Shown here in pieces: positions 26,281-34,748 of a stretch of DNA of 64,000 nucleotides; the first letter of the stretch is position 1, and every line of letters starts with the position of its first letter. The position numbers and the translations under genes are program-made. The notes beneath the pieces were generated by a model, which saw only the letters and a list, made by a program, of their open reading frames with translations, did no database searches and was not told where the DNA came from. The stretch comes from Flavobacteriaceae bacterium PS02293 (GTDB lineage: Bacteria; Bacteroidota; Bacteroidia; Flavobacteriales; Weeksellaceae). The stretch lies in the NCBI GenBank assembly GCA_029960045.1, contig JASCOV010000003.1:396554-460553 (forward strand), written 5' to 3'.

Positions 26281-27030
26281 TCATTTCCTGTAAATCGTTC
26301 TTGGTTCAGCCTGTGCTTTTGGATAAATTGCAATCTCTGCAATAGAAACTCTTTCCGGAGCATTGATGCAATAAGCAATCGTGTCTGCAATATCTTCCGG
26401 CAGCAAAGGTTCGTAACCTGTATAAACTGTCGCTGCTCTGTCATCATCGCCTTTGAAACGCACTTTGGAAAAATCTGTTTCTACTGCTCCAGGCTGAATG
26501 TTGGTCACACGGATTCCAAATTCCGTTAACTCCAATCTCATTCCTTCGGAAATCACATCAACTGCTTTTTTGGATGCACAATAAACAACACCATTTGCAT
26601 AAGTTTGCCGTGCAGCTACCGAGCTGATATTAATAATTTGTCCGTTTTGCTTTTCTTTCATTAATTTGATAATTGGCTGAGAAACATAAAGCAAACCTTT
26701 TACATTGCCGTCCATCATTGCGTTCCAGTCTTCAGGATTTCCGTCTGCGATGGAATCTAATCCGTGTGCATTTCCGGCATTATTAATTAGAACATCAATG
26801 TTTTTCCAGTCTTCGGGAAGTGAATTGATTGCTTCAAAAACCTCATCAAGATTTCTGACATCAAAACTCAAGGTGAAAATTTCGGTTTCGTTTGATAATT
26901 CTGATTTCAATTCTTCGAGAACGGTTTGGTTTCTTCCGCAGAGAATGATTCTGTTTTTTTGTTTTGCCAATAGGATTGCAGTCGATTTTCCGATTCCGGA
27001 AGTGGCTCCGGTAATGAATATTGTTTTCAA
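26281..27030 (-). CDS. short-chain dehydrogenase/reductase (YdfG-like)
   Basis: 249 aa. Classical SDR motifs: TGATSGIGKSTA (NAD(P) loop, residues 6-17), NNAGNAHG (NNAG), the catalytic Ser in INISSVAARQ and YCASKKA (YxxxK). The sequence resembles the YdfG/serine 3-dehydrogenase type, NADP-linked with broad hydroxy-acid or alcohol use. The exact substrate cannot be given. First gene of a two-gene unit. Confidence 0.9.
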   Translation of the reverse strand: MKTIFITGATSGIGKSTAILLAKQKNRIILCGRNQTVLEELKSELSNETEIFTLSFDVRNLDEVFEAINSLPEDWKNIDVLINNAGNAHGLDSIADGNPEDWNAMMDGNVKGLLYVSQPIIKLMKEKQNGQIINISSVAARQTYANGVVYCASKKAVDVISEGMRLELTEFGIRVTNIQPGAVETDFSKVRFKGDDDRAATVYTGYEPLLPEDIADTIAYCINAPERVSIAEIAIYPKAQAEPRTIYRK

Positions 27031-27146
27031 TTTTACTTTAGATTTAGAAGTACAAAATTAAGAATGATTAAGTTTAAATCTATATACTTTATGTTGATAT
27101 TTTTCTCGCTGATTGAGCAAATTTTGCAGATTTTTTATCAAAGAAA

Positions 27147-27169
27147 AATCCCGAAATAATTTCGGGATT
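27147..27169 (-). terminator. terminator downstream of msrB
   Basis: AATCCCGAAA and TTTCGGGATT form a 10-bp stem with a 3-base loop. On the minus strand the next bases are TTTCTTTG, so it ends transcription from msrB after the structured repeat. Confidence 0.75.
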
Positions 27170-27205
27170 AATTATATTATTTATTCTTTGAAAAAGTCGA
27201 ATCAC

Positions 27206-27296
27206 TCGCAGCCCGACTTGAACGGAAATCCTTTTTTGCCGCTGGATAAGCTTAGGCAAAAAAGATTGGGAGTGGAAGGCGGAAATAGCTGCCCAA
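27206..27296 (+). ncRNA. structured intergenic element, copy 1
   Basis: It begins with TCGCAGCCCGACTTGAACGG, includes ATCCTTTTTTGCC and GGCAAAAAAGATT as complementary arms of a central stem, then GTGGAAGGCGG and AGCTGCCC, which can close on the initial GCAGCCC/GGGC region. Two more copies (29489, 44354) keep these blocks while the central loop varies. This style fits known flavobacterial RNA elements such as Flavo-1, but the match was not computed. Strand assigned from the other copies. Confidence 0.5.
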
Positions 27297-27302
27297 ATAA
27301 TT

Positions 27303-27845
27303 CTATTTCTTACTATCAGCCTGAAAATCCAAACTTACAGAATTCATACAGAATCGAGTTCCAGTTGGTGGCGGACCATCATTGAAAACGTGTCCCAAAT
27401 GCGAATCGCAACGTTTGCAAAGAACCTCAATTCTTTCCATTCCGTGGGTGGAATCTCGTTTGTAGCTCACGCCTTCTTTGTCCGCTTCGAAGAAACTTGG
27501 CCAGCCACAAGTGCTTGCAAATTTAGAACTTGAGCGGAACAAATGATTACCACAAACAGCGCAATAATATTCGCCGAGTTCATCAAATTCATTGTATTTT
27601 CCGGTGAAAGGATATTCTGTGTTGGCTTCTCTTGAGATGGCATAAACTTCTGCCGGAAGGATTTTTTTCCATTCTTCGTTGGAGACGTTCAGTTTGGTTT
27701 TGTCTGTTCTTGAGTAGTAAGGATTGTTTTTGTGCGTGTTATCTTCCATTGTTTTTTGTTCTGGTTGTTTGGTTAAGTCCACTTTTTTCTGCGCGCATTG
27801 TTGCAAAAATAAGGTCATTAATATTAAAAAAAATATTTTTTTCAT
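27303..27845 (-). CDS. msrB: peptide-methionine (R)-S-oxide reductase MsrB (lipoprotein)
   Basis: 180 aa starting at MKKIFFLILMTLFLQQC; an upstream Met at 27887 would spoil the lipoprotein signal. Zinc-binding pairs CAVCGNH and CKRCDSH, and the catalytic Cys in GTRFCMNSVSL near the end. It repairs the R epimer of oxidised methionine. The lipid anchor and export signal suggest a periplasmic form, which acts on oxidised envelope proteins. No MsrA domain or gene adjoins. Confidence 0.95.
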   Translation of the reverse strand: MKKIFFLILMTLFLQQCAQKKVDLTKQPEQKTMEDNTHKNNPYYSRTDKTKLNVSNEEWKKILPAEVYAISREANTEYPFTGKYNEFDELGEYYCAVCGNHLFRSSSKFASTCGWPSFFEADKEGVSYKRDSTHGMERIEVLCKRCDSHLGHVFNDGPPPTGTRFCMNSVSLDFQADSKK

Positions 27846-27894
27846 TACAGTAAATTTACGAAATCTAATATTAGATTTCATTATCATAAGTTAG

Positions 27895-29253
27895 TTAAAC
27901 AAACGCACTCATTCCCGTAATCGAACGGCCAACAATCAGCGAGTTGATTTCTTTGGTTCCTTCGTAAGAATAAATAGCTTCTGCATCGGCGACAAATCTG
28001 GCGACATCGTGTTCCAGAAGAATTCCGTTTCCGCCCATTACTTCTCTAGCTTGTGCGACAACATCACGCGTTCTAAGGCTACAAAAGACTTTTGCCAATG
28101 ATGCGTGTTCGTCTTTCAAAATATCTTGGTCCTGCATTTCTGACAATCTGAAAACCAAAGTTTGCATCGCTGTGAGATTGGACAACATTTCCACCAAATG
28201 TCCCTGAATCAACTGGAAAGAAGCAATCGGTTTTCCGAATTGTTCACGTTTTCTGGTGTAATCCAAAGCACTTTCATAAGCGCCTCTTGCGCAGCCTGTC
28301 GCCATCCACGCAACGCCAGCTCTCGTCATTTGAAGAACTTTTGCAGTGTCTTTGAAACTATTGGCGTGCTCCATTTTTTGAGAATCGGCGACGAAGCAAT
28401 CTTTCATTGTAATCAAGCCGTTTTGGACAATTCTGAGTGCCATTTTTCCTTTGATTTTCTCAACTGAAAAACCTTCTGTTCCTTTTTTAACAATGAAACC
28501 TTTCACCTGATTATCATCTAAATCTCTTGCCCAGATAATAATGACATCAGCAAACGTTGCATTCCCAATCCATTTTTTCTGTCCGTTCAGAATCCAACCG
28601 TCTTCTACTTTTTTACAAGTTGTTGTCAATCCGCCCGCAGCGCCCGAACCAACTTCAGGTTCTGTTAATCCAAATGCACCAATCAAATCGAATTGCTGCA
28701 TCCCAGGAAGATATTTCTGCTTTTGTTCCTCAGAACCACACATATAAATCGAACCCATTGACAATCCGGACTGAACACCGAAAAATGTTGCTAACGATGC
28801 ATCTACTCTTGCAATTTCCATTGCAATAACGCCTTCCATTAAGAATGGTAAATTCGGGCAGCCATAACCGTCGTAAGTTACACCGCAAAGGTTCAGTTTT
28901 TTGAATTTTGGGATGAGTTCGTGCGGGAAATCATCGTGCAACCAATAATCGTTGACCAGAGGTTTCGCTTCTTTTTCCATAAACTCACGAACTTTTAACT
29001 GAATTGCTCTTTGCTCATCTGTCAGTTTCAAATGAAGCTCATAAAAATCACCGTTGATAGGTGGTAATTCTTTTTTCTTCCCAGAAGAATCCAGCATTTT
29101 TGTTAAACCTTTGATTTGATTTTCGTCCAGTTTTGAGAACTGATTCATCAGTTTTGGAAGGTCAACTTTCTCGGAAATTTTTGCGATTTGGTCTATATCG
29201 ATATGTTTCAAAAGATTGAAAACACCTTTAATCTTGGAGATTGTGCTGTTCAT
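27895..29253 (-). CDS. acyl-CoA dehydrogenase (glutaryl-CoA dehydrogenase-like)
   Basis: 452 aa, with about 60 extra N-terminal residues (helical, LPKLMNQFSKLDENQIKGL). FAD-binding and acyl-CoA sites: AFGLTEPEVGSGAAGG, WILNGQKKWIGN, REQFGKPIASFQLIQ and the catalytic-base region YSYEGTKEINSLIVGRSITG. The closest style is the GCDH group, which decarboxylates glutaryl-CoA to crotonyl-CoA, though other acyl substrates remain possible. Single gene. Confidence 0.9.
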   Translation of the reverse strand: MNSTISKIKGVFNLLKHIDIDQIAKISEKVDLPKLMNQFSKLDENQIKGLTKMLDSSGKKKELPPINGDFYELHLKLTDEQRAIQLKVREFMEKEAKPLVNDYWLHDDFPHELIPKFKKLNLCGVTYDGYGCPNLPFLMEGVIAMEIARVDASLATFFGVQSGLSMGSIYMCGSEEQKQKYLPGMQQFDLIGAFGLTEPEVGSGAAGGLTTTCKKVEDGWILNGQKKWIGNATFADVIIIWARDLDDNQVKGFIVKKGTEGFSVEKIKGKMALRIVQNGLITMKDCFVADSQKMEHANSFKDTAKVLQMTRAGVAWMATGCARGAYESALDYTRKREQFGKPIASFQLIQGHLVEMLSNLTAMQTLVFRLSEMQDQDILKDEHASLAKVFCSLRTRDVVAQAREVMGGNGILLEHDVARFVADAEAIYSYEGTKEINSLIVGRSITGMSAFV

Positions 29254-29488
29254 AGATTCTGTTTTCTTGTAGAATGCAATTAATATTCCTAAAAAGCTTT
29301 TACAATTCTTTAAATACGAAAGTTTCTCTGAAAAACAATTTTACAAAACATTCATAATCAATATTTTGAATTGAAGATAAGTTTACAATTACTTTCGGAT
29401 TGATTTGCAGAATTGCTTTCATTTTAATTATCAATTTTGAGAAAGAAGGTTTCAAACAATTGGCAAAGCTTGATTTGAAACCGAATCC

Positions 29489-29595
29489 CGCAGCCCGACT
29501 TGAGCGGAAATCCTTTTTTGCTTGTACTCAAGTTCTATTTAAACTGAAATCTTCTGCAAAAAAGATTGGGAGCGGAAGGCGGATAAAGCTGCCCA
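29489..29595 (+). ncRNA. structured intergenic element, copy 2
   Basis: Same blocks as copy 1: GCAGCCCGACTTGAGCGG, AAATCCTTTTTTGC, then GCAAAAAAGATTGGGAGCGG, AAGGCGGATAAAGCTGCCC. The loop between the TTTTTTGC and GCAAAAAA arms is longer and unrelated in sequence, which favours conserved structure over simple copying. It lies 40 bases before the DUF4349 gene. The rest of the gene-free stretch 29254-29633 is AT-rich without other clear structure. Confidence 0.5.
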
Positions 29596-29633
29596 AATAT
29601 TTACAATTAAAAAACAAATAAAATATATTCAAA

Positions 29634-30506
29634 ATGAAAACTAAATTTTTATCAATCAGCTTACTTGCTTTACTTTTAATCGGATGTAAAAAAGGAGAAT
29701 ATGCAGAATCTGCTTACACAACTGCAGATAGCGCGGCAGCTGTTTCTGACAATGTTTCTATGGCGGCAACTCAAACTGTTGAAGGGAAGCAATTTGTGAA
29801 AACGGCCGAAGTGGATATGGAAGTGAAGGATGTTTATGATGCGACCATCTCGATTGAGAAGCAACTGCAGTCGCTTGGCGGATTTGTGACGAAAAGCAGA
29901 ATGGAAGCGCAGACTTTGTCGGAAGATACTTATAATACGTCGGATGAATCGGCGATTTTGATTCGGAAATTCCAGAATCACAATAGAATGCAAGTAAGAG
30001 TTCCGAATGAGAAATTGGGCGATTTTTTGGATTTTATTAATGATAAAAAAGTATTTCTCAATTCCAGAATTATTTCTGCGGAAGACGTCACAGCAAACAT
30101 TAAATTGTCCAAAATGGAAGCGGAAAGACAGTCTAAAACCAGTACTAATATTTCTGAATTGAAAGCCGGAAAAGATAAAGTGAATCTTGATGATAAAAAT
30201 ATGTCTCAAGCTAATGTTCAGAAATATTCTGATGAGATTCTTGCTGATAATTTGAAATTTTCAACTGTTGATATTTTCATCCAAGAACCGAAAACGAGTG
30301 TTGCGAAAATCCCGATTGTCAACACCAAAAATATTGATAATGAGTACAAATACAATTTCTTCTTCGATGTGAAAAATGCTTTTGTGGAAGGCTTTTATTT
30401 GATTCAGCAGATTTTTGTTTTTCTGATTTCGATTTGGCCGATTGCTTTGATTGGTGGATTGGTGTTTTATTTTTGGAGAAGGAGAAAAACTGTTGTCAAA
30501 TCATAA
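29634..30506 (+). CDS. DUF4349 domain lipoprotein
   Basis: 290 aa. Lipoprotein signal with Cys in LLLIGCKKG. The mature part matches the DUF4349 layout: FVKTAEVDMEVKDVYDATISIEKQLQSLGGFVTKS, NRMQVRVPNEKLGDFLDFI, a helical middle and a C-terminal membrane helix (about 258-282) with a basic tail (WRRRKTVVKS). Anchored at both ends by lipid and helix is unusual but normal for this family. Function unknown. Confidence 0.88.
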   Translation: MKTKFLSISLLALLLIGCKKGEYAESAYTTADSAAAVSDNVSMAATQTVEGKQFVKTAEVDMEVKDVYDATISIEKQLQSLGGFVTKSRMEAQTLSEDTYNTSDESAILIRKFQNHNRMQVRVPNEKLGDFLDFINDKKVFLNSRIISAEDVTANIKLSKMEAERQSKTSTNISELKAGKDKVNLDDKNMSQANVQKYSDEILADNLKFSTVDIFIQEPKTSVAKIPIVNTKNIDNEYKYNFFFDVKNAFVEGFYLIQQIFVFLISIWPIALIGGLVFYFWRRRKTVVKS

Positions 30507-30507
30507 T

Positions 30508-30558
30508 TTTGTCATTCCGGAGGAATCTAAACTGCTGAGATTCCTCCGGAATGACAAA
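30508..30558. repeat. palindromic repeat, GTCATTCC family
   Basis: Two perfectly complementary 21-base arms (TTTGTCATTCCGGAGGAATC..) with a 9-base loop, just after the DUF4349 stop. Same family as 12904-12952; likely also acts as a terminator. Confidence 0.85.
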
Positions 30559-30594
30559 TTGTATGTTATTTTTATTTCTTAATTTTGCAAAACG

Positions 30595-30966
30595 ATGTTG
30601 AGAAGACTGCAACTTTTTTTTATGATTTTCTGTTTGGGGATTTTTGTATTTCCGAAGCAGAATTTCAATGCGCAGGTTGCTCAGAGTTCTTGTTGCGAAT
30701 CTCAGACTCAAAGTTCTGACTGTTGCAAGAAGGAAGAGAAACATTCTAAGTCTTGTAATCACGATTCTAAAAAAGAAAAAGACTGCAAAGATAATTGCAC
30801 GACTTGCAAAACCTGCAGTTCCGGATTCGTATTTTCTGTTGTTTTGAATAATTTCGATAACAAGCTGAGAACGCCAATTTTCGAAATCAACAATCAATAT
30901 TCTTACTATTCTCAAGCGCCATTTGCACGAACTTTCAACATTTGGCAACCGCCTAAACTTGGTTAA
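30595..30966 (+). CDS. Cys-rich exported protein in metal-related cluster
   Basis: 123 aa with a signal peptide (MIFCLGIFVFPKQNFNAQ). The mature part has ten Cys in paired or CxxC form (SSCCESQ, SDCCKKEE, KSCNHD, NCTTCKTCSS) mixed with Lys, His and Glu, and ends with a NIWQPPKLG tail. This is typical of small metal-binding or metal-responsive envelope proteins; it recalls the HYC_CC_PP small proteins but lacks the HYC motif. It precedes an HMA protein and an HMA-fused TonB receptor, which supports a copper-type role (inference). Confidence 0.72.
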   Translation: MLRRLQLFFMIFCLGIFVFPKQNFNAQVAQSSCCESQTQSSDCCKKEEKHSKSCNHDSKKEKDCKDNCTTCKTCSSGFVFSVVLNNFDNKLRTPIFEINNQYSYYSQAPFARTFNIWQPPKLG

Positions 30967-31061
30967 TTTTTTTTATTTAAATGTCTTCGAGAGCCTCAGA
31001 CTGACAATTCAGTTTGCAATTTCACAAAGACATTATTATCAAACAATTAAAATTAATCAAA

Positions 31062-31454
31062 ATGAATACAATCATAAAATCAGGAATTTTATTCCTTTCC
31101 ATATTTCTATTTTCAAATTTTTCTGCTCAAACCAAAACCTTCAAAGCCAAAGTAGAAGGCAACTGCGGAATGTGCAAAGAACGCATCGAAACAGCGGTTA
31201 AAGCTAACAAAAATGTAAGTTCTGCCAACTGGAGTATGAGCAAAAAAGTCTTGACCGTGAGTTATGACGCTTCCAAAACGGACAGAAAATCTATCCTGAA
31301 AAGCGTAGCCGATGTTGGTCACGACAACGAAATGTTCCGTGCTTCTGACAAAGTCTATGACGATTTGGATGCTTGTTGCCAGTATGACCGTCCTGACAAC
31401 AGCAAAAAGTTGGCAAAAAATAGTGATACCAAACAAGTCTGCGAGCTTAAGTAA
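31062..31454 (+). CDS. secreted heavy-metal-associated (HMA) domain protein
   Basis: 130 aa from MNTIIKSG at 31062, chosen for its signal peptide (GILFLSIFLFSNFSAQ) over an upstream ATG at 31014. The HMA fold follows with the GNCGMCKERIETAVK CxxC motif, so it can bind a soft metal such as Cu(I). After VGHDNEMF a short tail adds DACCQYD and a final Cys. The same module opens the next protein (GNCGQCKARIEKAA, VGHDNEKF, PACCLY), so one derives from the other. Thirteen to twenty bases separate the genes; they form an operon. Confidence 0.88.
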   Translation: MNTIIKSGILFLSIFLFSNFSAQTKTFKAKVEGNCGMCKERIETAVKANKNVSSANWSMSKKVLTVSYDASKTDRKSILKSVADVGHDNEMFRASDKVYDDLDACCQYDRPDNSKKLAKNSDTKQVCELK

Positions 31455-31473
31455 TTAATTTAAATTTTTGACG

Positions 31474-33819
31474 ATGAATTATTTAAGTAGAAAACTTATG
31501 TTTTCTGTGCTGCTCGTTTGTTCGATATTTTCATTCGCGCAAACCGTTACAGAACAGTTTTTGGTAAAAGGAAATTGCGGACAATGTAAAGCAAGAATAG
31601 AAAAAGCAGCCTTGAAAGCGGGAGCACAAACAGCCAACTGGACTGCCAATAATCAGACTTTGACAATGACACTTGACGAATCGAAAGTGAAATGTGACGA
31701 TATTCTGAAACAAATCGCTGAAGTTGGTCACGATAACGAGAAATTCAAAGCGCCGGAAGATGCTTACAAAAATCTGCCTGCGTGTTGTTTATACACAAGA
31801 GGTTCAGATTTTGAAAAACCGAATGACACACTTGAACATCACTCAGATTCTGACAAAAAAACGAATCAGATTGAAGGTGTAAAACTGACGAGAGAAAAAG
31901 AAGCAACAGCTATCAGCAAAAAAGAAGCAGGATTGATTTTCAATATCAGTTCCAAAGAATTGTTGAAAGCAGCGTGTTGTAATCTGTCCGAAAGTTTTGA
32001 AACCAATGCGACTGTAGATGTTTCGTTCAGTAATGCAGTTACAGGAACTAAGCAATTGAAAATGCTCGGACTGGACCAGAAATATACACTTCTAACCAAA
32101 GAACAATTACCTGAAATCCGTGGATTAGCTTCCCCTTATGGATTGAATTTTATTCCTGGAAAATGGATTGGCGGAATACAGTTGACAAAAGGCGGAAGTA
32201 CGGTTGTGAATGGTTACGAAAGTATCACGGGACAAATCAATACAGAACTTTTGAAGTCTCACGACGATGATAAAAAATCGGAAACAGAAATCAATTTGTT
32301 CTCTGATAACAATGGTCGTATGGAAGCCAATGTGACGAGCACATCTCCAATTTCCGACAAATGGACTCAAAGTGTTTTGCTTCACGGAAACGGAACTTTT
32401 GGCGATACAGATATGAACGATGACGGTTTTCTTGACAGACCAAAAGGAAGTCAGTTAAATGTTGCTTATCTTTTGAATTACAATGATTTGGAGAATTCAG
32501 GATTTGCTTCGCATTTCGGAATTAATTATCTGAAAGACGAAAGAACTGCAGGACAAATCGGATTCAATAAAAGGATTCCGCAGAAAGACCAATCGTTTTA
32601 TGGTGTTGGGATTGATATTTCGAGATTTCAGTTATGGAACAAAACAGGTTATGTTTTTAAAGGGAAACCTTATCAAAGTCTGGGCTGGATGAATCAATTA
32701 ACTTATCATCAGCAAGATAGCTTTTTCGGATTGAGAAATTATTTTGGAAAAGAAACGTCTTATTACTCTAATTTGATTTTCGAAAGTATCATCGGAAATA
32801 CAAATAATAAGTATAAAGTTGGTGCAAGTTTCCTTTATGACAAATACGACGAAGATTATCTTTTGGACAATTACAAGAGAACAGAAACTGTTCCGGGATT
32901 ATTTGCAGAATATACTTTGACAGGTGAAAAATTCACCTTAGTGACGGGCGCTCGAGTTGATTTTCACAATCTTGCGGGAACACAGTTTACGCCGAGAATG
33001 AATTTCAAATATGATTTGACTCCAAAAACGATTTTCAGAGTTTCGGCTGGAAGAGGTTTCCGAACTGCGAATATTTTTGCGGAAAGTCAGTCTTATTTTG
33101 CATCGAATCGTCAAATCCAAATCATCAATAATGGTGGCGAAATCTACGGTTTGAAACCAGAAATTGCGTGGAATTATGGTGTGAGTCTGCAACAGGAATT
33201 CAAATTGTTTGGAAGAAAATCAACCATTTTAGCTGATTTTTTCAGAACAGATTTCCAGAATCAGGTTGTGACAGATTTGGATGAATCTGCCCAGAAAATC
33301 TTGTTTTACAATCTTGAAGGCAAATCGTTTGCGAATAGTTTCCAGACACAATGGGATTTTCAGCCGATTAAAAACTTAGATTTCAGATTGGCTTACAAAT
33401 ATTACGATGTGGCTTTGGATTACTTGAGCGGATTGAAAAAAGTGCCGTTTATGGCGAAACATCGTGGATTTGCGAACTTGGCTTATTCAACTAATAAAAC
33501 TGAGAAAGGCAGATTTTGGAGCTTTGATACGACTTTAAATTTAGTTGGGAAACAAAGACTTCCGAATACAAAATCAAATCCGACAGAATTTCAGTTAGGT
33601 GATTATTCCCCAAGTTATGCAACTTTGAATGCTCAGATTTCTAGAAACTTTTCCGCTAAAATCAGAGTTTATTTGGGTGGAGAGAATTTGACAGGTTATC
33701 AGCAAAAAGTTGCGATTCTGGATGCGGGAAATCCTTTTGGAAATTACTTTGACGGAGGAATGGTTTACGCTCCGATTATGAAACAGAATTTCTATGTGGG
33801 TGTAGATTTTAAGTTTTAA
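31474..33819 (+). CDS. TonB-dependent receptor with N-terminal HMA domain
   Basis: 781 aa from ATG 31474; the frame extends two codons to a TTG. After the signal peptide (VLLVCSIFSFAQ) an HMA domain with GNCGQCK covers about 25-105, in the place often held by a carboxypeptidase-regulatory-like domain. A linker rich in charged residues leads to the plug (VDVSFSNAVTGTKQLKMLG, GLNFIPGKWIGGIQLTKGG) and a 22-strand type barrel ending in NFYVGVDFKF. It should import a chelated metal or metallophore. The periplasmic HMA could receive the metal, pass it to the small HMA protein, or sense it (inference). Confidence 0.9.
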   Translation: MNYLSRKLMFSVLLVCSIFSFAQTVTEQFLVKGNCGQCKARIEKAALKAGAQTANWTANNQTLTMTLDESKVKCDDILKQIAEVGHDNEKFKAPEDAYKNLPACCLYTRGSDFEKPNDTLEHHSDSDKKTNQIEGVKLTREKEATAISKKEAGLIFNISSKELLKAACCNLSESFETNATVDVSFSNAVTGTKQLKMLGLDQKYTLLTKEQLPEIRGLASPYGLNFIPGKWIGGIQLTKGGSTVVNGYESITGQINTELLKSHDDDKKSETEINLFSDNNGRMEANVTSTSPISDKWTQSVLLHGNGTFGDTDMNDDGFLDRPKGSQLNVAYLLNYNDLENSGFASHFGINYLKDERTAGQIGFNKRIPQKDQSFYGVGIDISRFQLWNKTGYVFKGKPYQSLGWMNQLTYHQQDSFFGLRNYFGKETSYYSNLIFESIIGNTNNKYKVGASFLYDKYDEDYLLDNYKRTETVPGLFAEYTLTGEKFTLVTGARVDFHNLAGTQFTPRMNFKYDLTPKTIFRVSAGRGFRTANIFAESQSYFASNRQIQIINNGGEIYGLKPEIAWNYGVSLQQEFKLFGRKSTILADFFRTDFQNQVVTDLDESAQKILFYNLEGKSFANSFQTQWDFQPIKNLDFRLAYKYYDVALDYLSGLKKVPFMAKHRGFANLAYSTNKTEKGRFWSFDTTLNLVGKQRLPNTKSNPTEFQLGDYSPSYATLNAQISRNFSAKIRVYLGGENLTGYQQKVAILDAGNPFGNYFDGGMVYAPIMKQNFYVGVDFKF

Positions 33820-33830
33820 ACTGTTTATCA

Positions 33831-33934
33831 ACCACATAGACACATAGCTTTGAATAAATTAAGGTAATATAGATTCATCAATTCTATTTTATCTTTATCA
33901 ATCAGATTTAAATTTTCCTATGTGACTATGTGGT
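33831..33934. repeat. 17-bp imperfect inverted repeat (ACCACATAG family)
   Basis: ACCACATAGACACATAG and CTATGTGACTATGTGGT are complementary with one mismatch and about 70 bases apart, between the receptor and the next lipoprotein gene. Probably a dispersed genomic repeat or spacer terminator. Confidence 0.7.
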
Positions 33935-33998
33935 GTTATTAATTATAAATCAGACTTAAGTTTAAAATAAATCATTAATTTTAATAAAAATTAAAGTT

Positions 33999-34442
33999 TT
34001 GAAAACATTAACAATCCTAATAGCAAGTGTCACATTGTTATATTCTTGTGACAAAGCGAAAACAAACGTCGCAGAAACGGAAATTGCGAAAAGCGATTCT
34101 GTCGTTAATAATACCACGGAAAATGTTACAACTGCTCCTGCAGAAGTTGCATCATCGGTTACAAATGTTCCTGTTTCCGGAAAACCTGCTTTGAATCCTG
34201 TGCACGGACAACCGTATCATCGTTGCGAAATAGCAGTTGGTGCGCCAATCGACAGTGCGCCGACACAAAACGCAGCACCTCAACAAGCCGCTCCGTCAAT
34301 TTTGAATCCAAATCCAGCGCCGGCAGTTTCAACAACTCCTGCAGCACCAGCTCAGGCATTTGGACCAAAACCAGCTGTGAATCCAGAACACGGGCAACCT
34401 CATCATCGATGTGATTTGGCTGTTGGAGCACCTTTGTCGTAA
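33999..34442 (+). CDS. lipoprotein with two NPxHGQPxHRC repeats
   Basis: 147 aa, TTG start, because the lipoprotein signal (LTILIASVTLLYSCDK) follows directly. Two copies of a 23-residue unit, KPALNPVHGQPYHRC.. and KPAVNPEHGQPHHRC.., each end in VGAP and are joined by an Ala/Pro/Gln-rich linker. Each unit offers two or three His and one Cys, so metal binding is plausible, in line with the HMA and Cys-rich genes upstream. The motif is recurrent in flavobacteria but has no assigned function. Confidence 0.78.
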   Translation: MKTLTILIASVTLLYSCDKAKTNVAETEIAKSDSVVNNTTENVTTAPAEVASSVTNVPVSGKPALNPVHGQPYHRCEIAVGAPIDSAPTQNAAPQQAAPSILNPNPAPAVSTTPAAPAQAFGPKPAVNPEHGQPHHRCDLAVGAPLS

Positions 34443-34470
34443 AGATTTAGATTTTTATTGAAATACGAAA

Positions 34471-34498
34471 TGCAACCATTAAGGTTGCATTTTTTTAT
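34471..34498 (+). terminator. terminator after HGQPxHRC lipoprotein gene
   Basis: ATGCAACC and GGTTGCAT form an 8-bp stem with a short loop, then seven T. Confidence 0.85.
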
Positions 34499-34513
34499 TA
34501 TTTTGAACTCGGT

Positions 34514-34738
34514 TTATGATTCTTTATTATAGAATTCGGTCATCAATTCATTCGCTTTTTCGAAGTCATTTTCTGAAACTTTTAGCTGAACACCACCACT
34601 TGTTGTATTAAACAAATTATAAGTATTTGCTAAAATATTTCCAAAAACAAAAGCTTCAATGCTGTTAGTTTCCAAGAAAATTTTGAGCATTTCCGCTTCT
34701 ATTTCTGTATTGAAAATCTTGAGTGTAATTAATTCCAT
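34514..34738 (-). CDS. DUF2007 domain protein (putative signal transducing protein)
   Basis: 74 aa. Beta-alpha pattern of the DUF2007 family: LITLKIFNTEIEAEMLKIFLETNSIEAFVFG, a Gly-Gly VQLKVSENDFEKANELM strand-helix end. Such small ferredoxin-like domains are often next to membrane proteins; the activity is unknown. It starts 10 bases after the TonB receptor stop on the same strand, so they are co-transcribed. Confidence 0.85.
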   Translation of the reverse strand: MELITLKIFNTEIEAEMLKIFLETNSIEAFVFGNILANTYNLFNTTSGGVQLKVSENDFEKANELMTEFYNKES

Positions 34739-34748
34739 AATTCATTTA

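Noticed and set aside
29400..29621. 73-aa ORF over structured element copy 2
   Set aside because: It translates the repeat itself; the corresponding frames in the other copies do not hold a matching protein.
30595..30966. Assignment as an HYC_CC_PP family protein
   Set aside because: CC pairs and a terminal PP are present but the HYC motif is absent; the name was not used.
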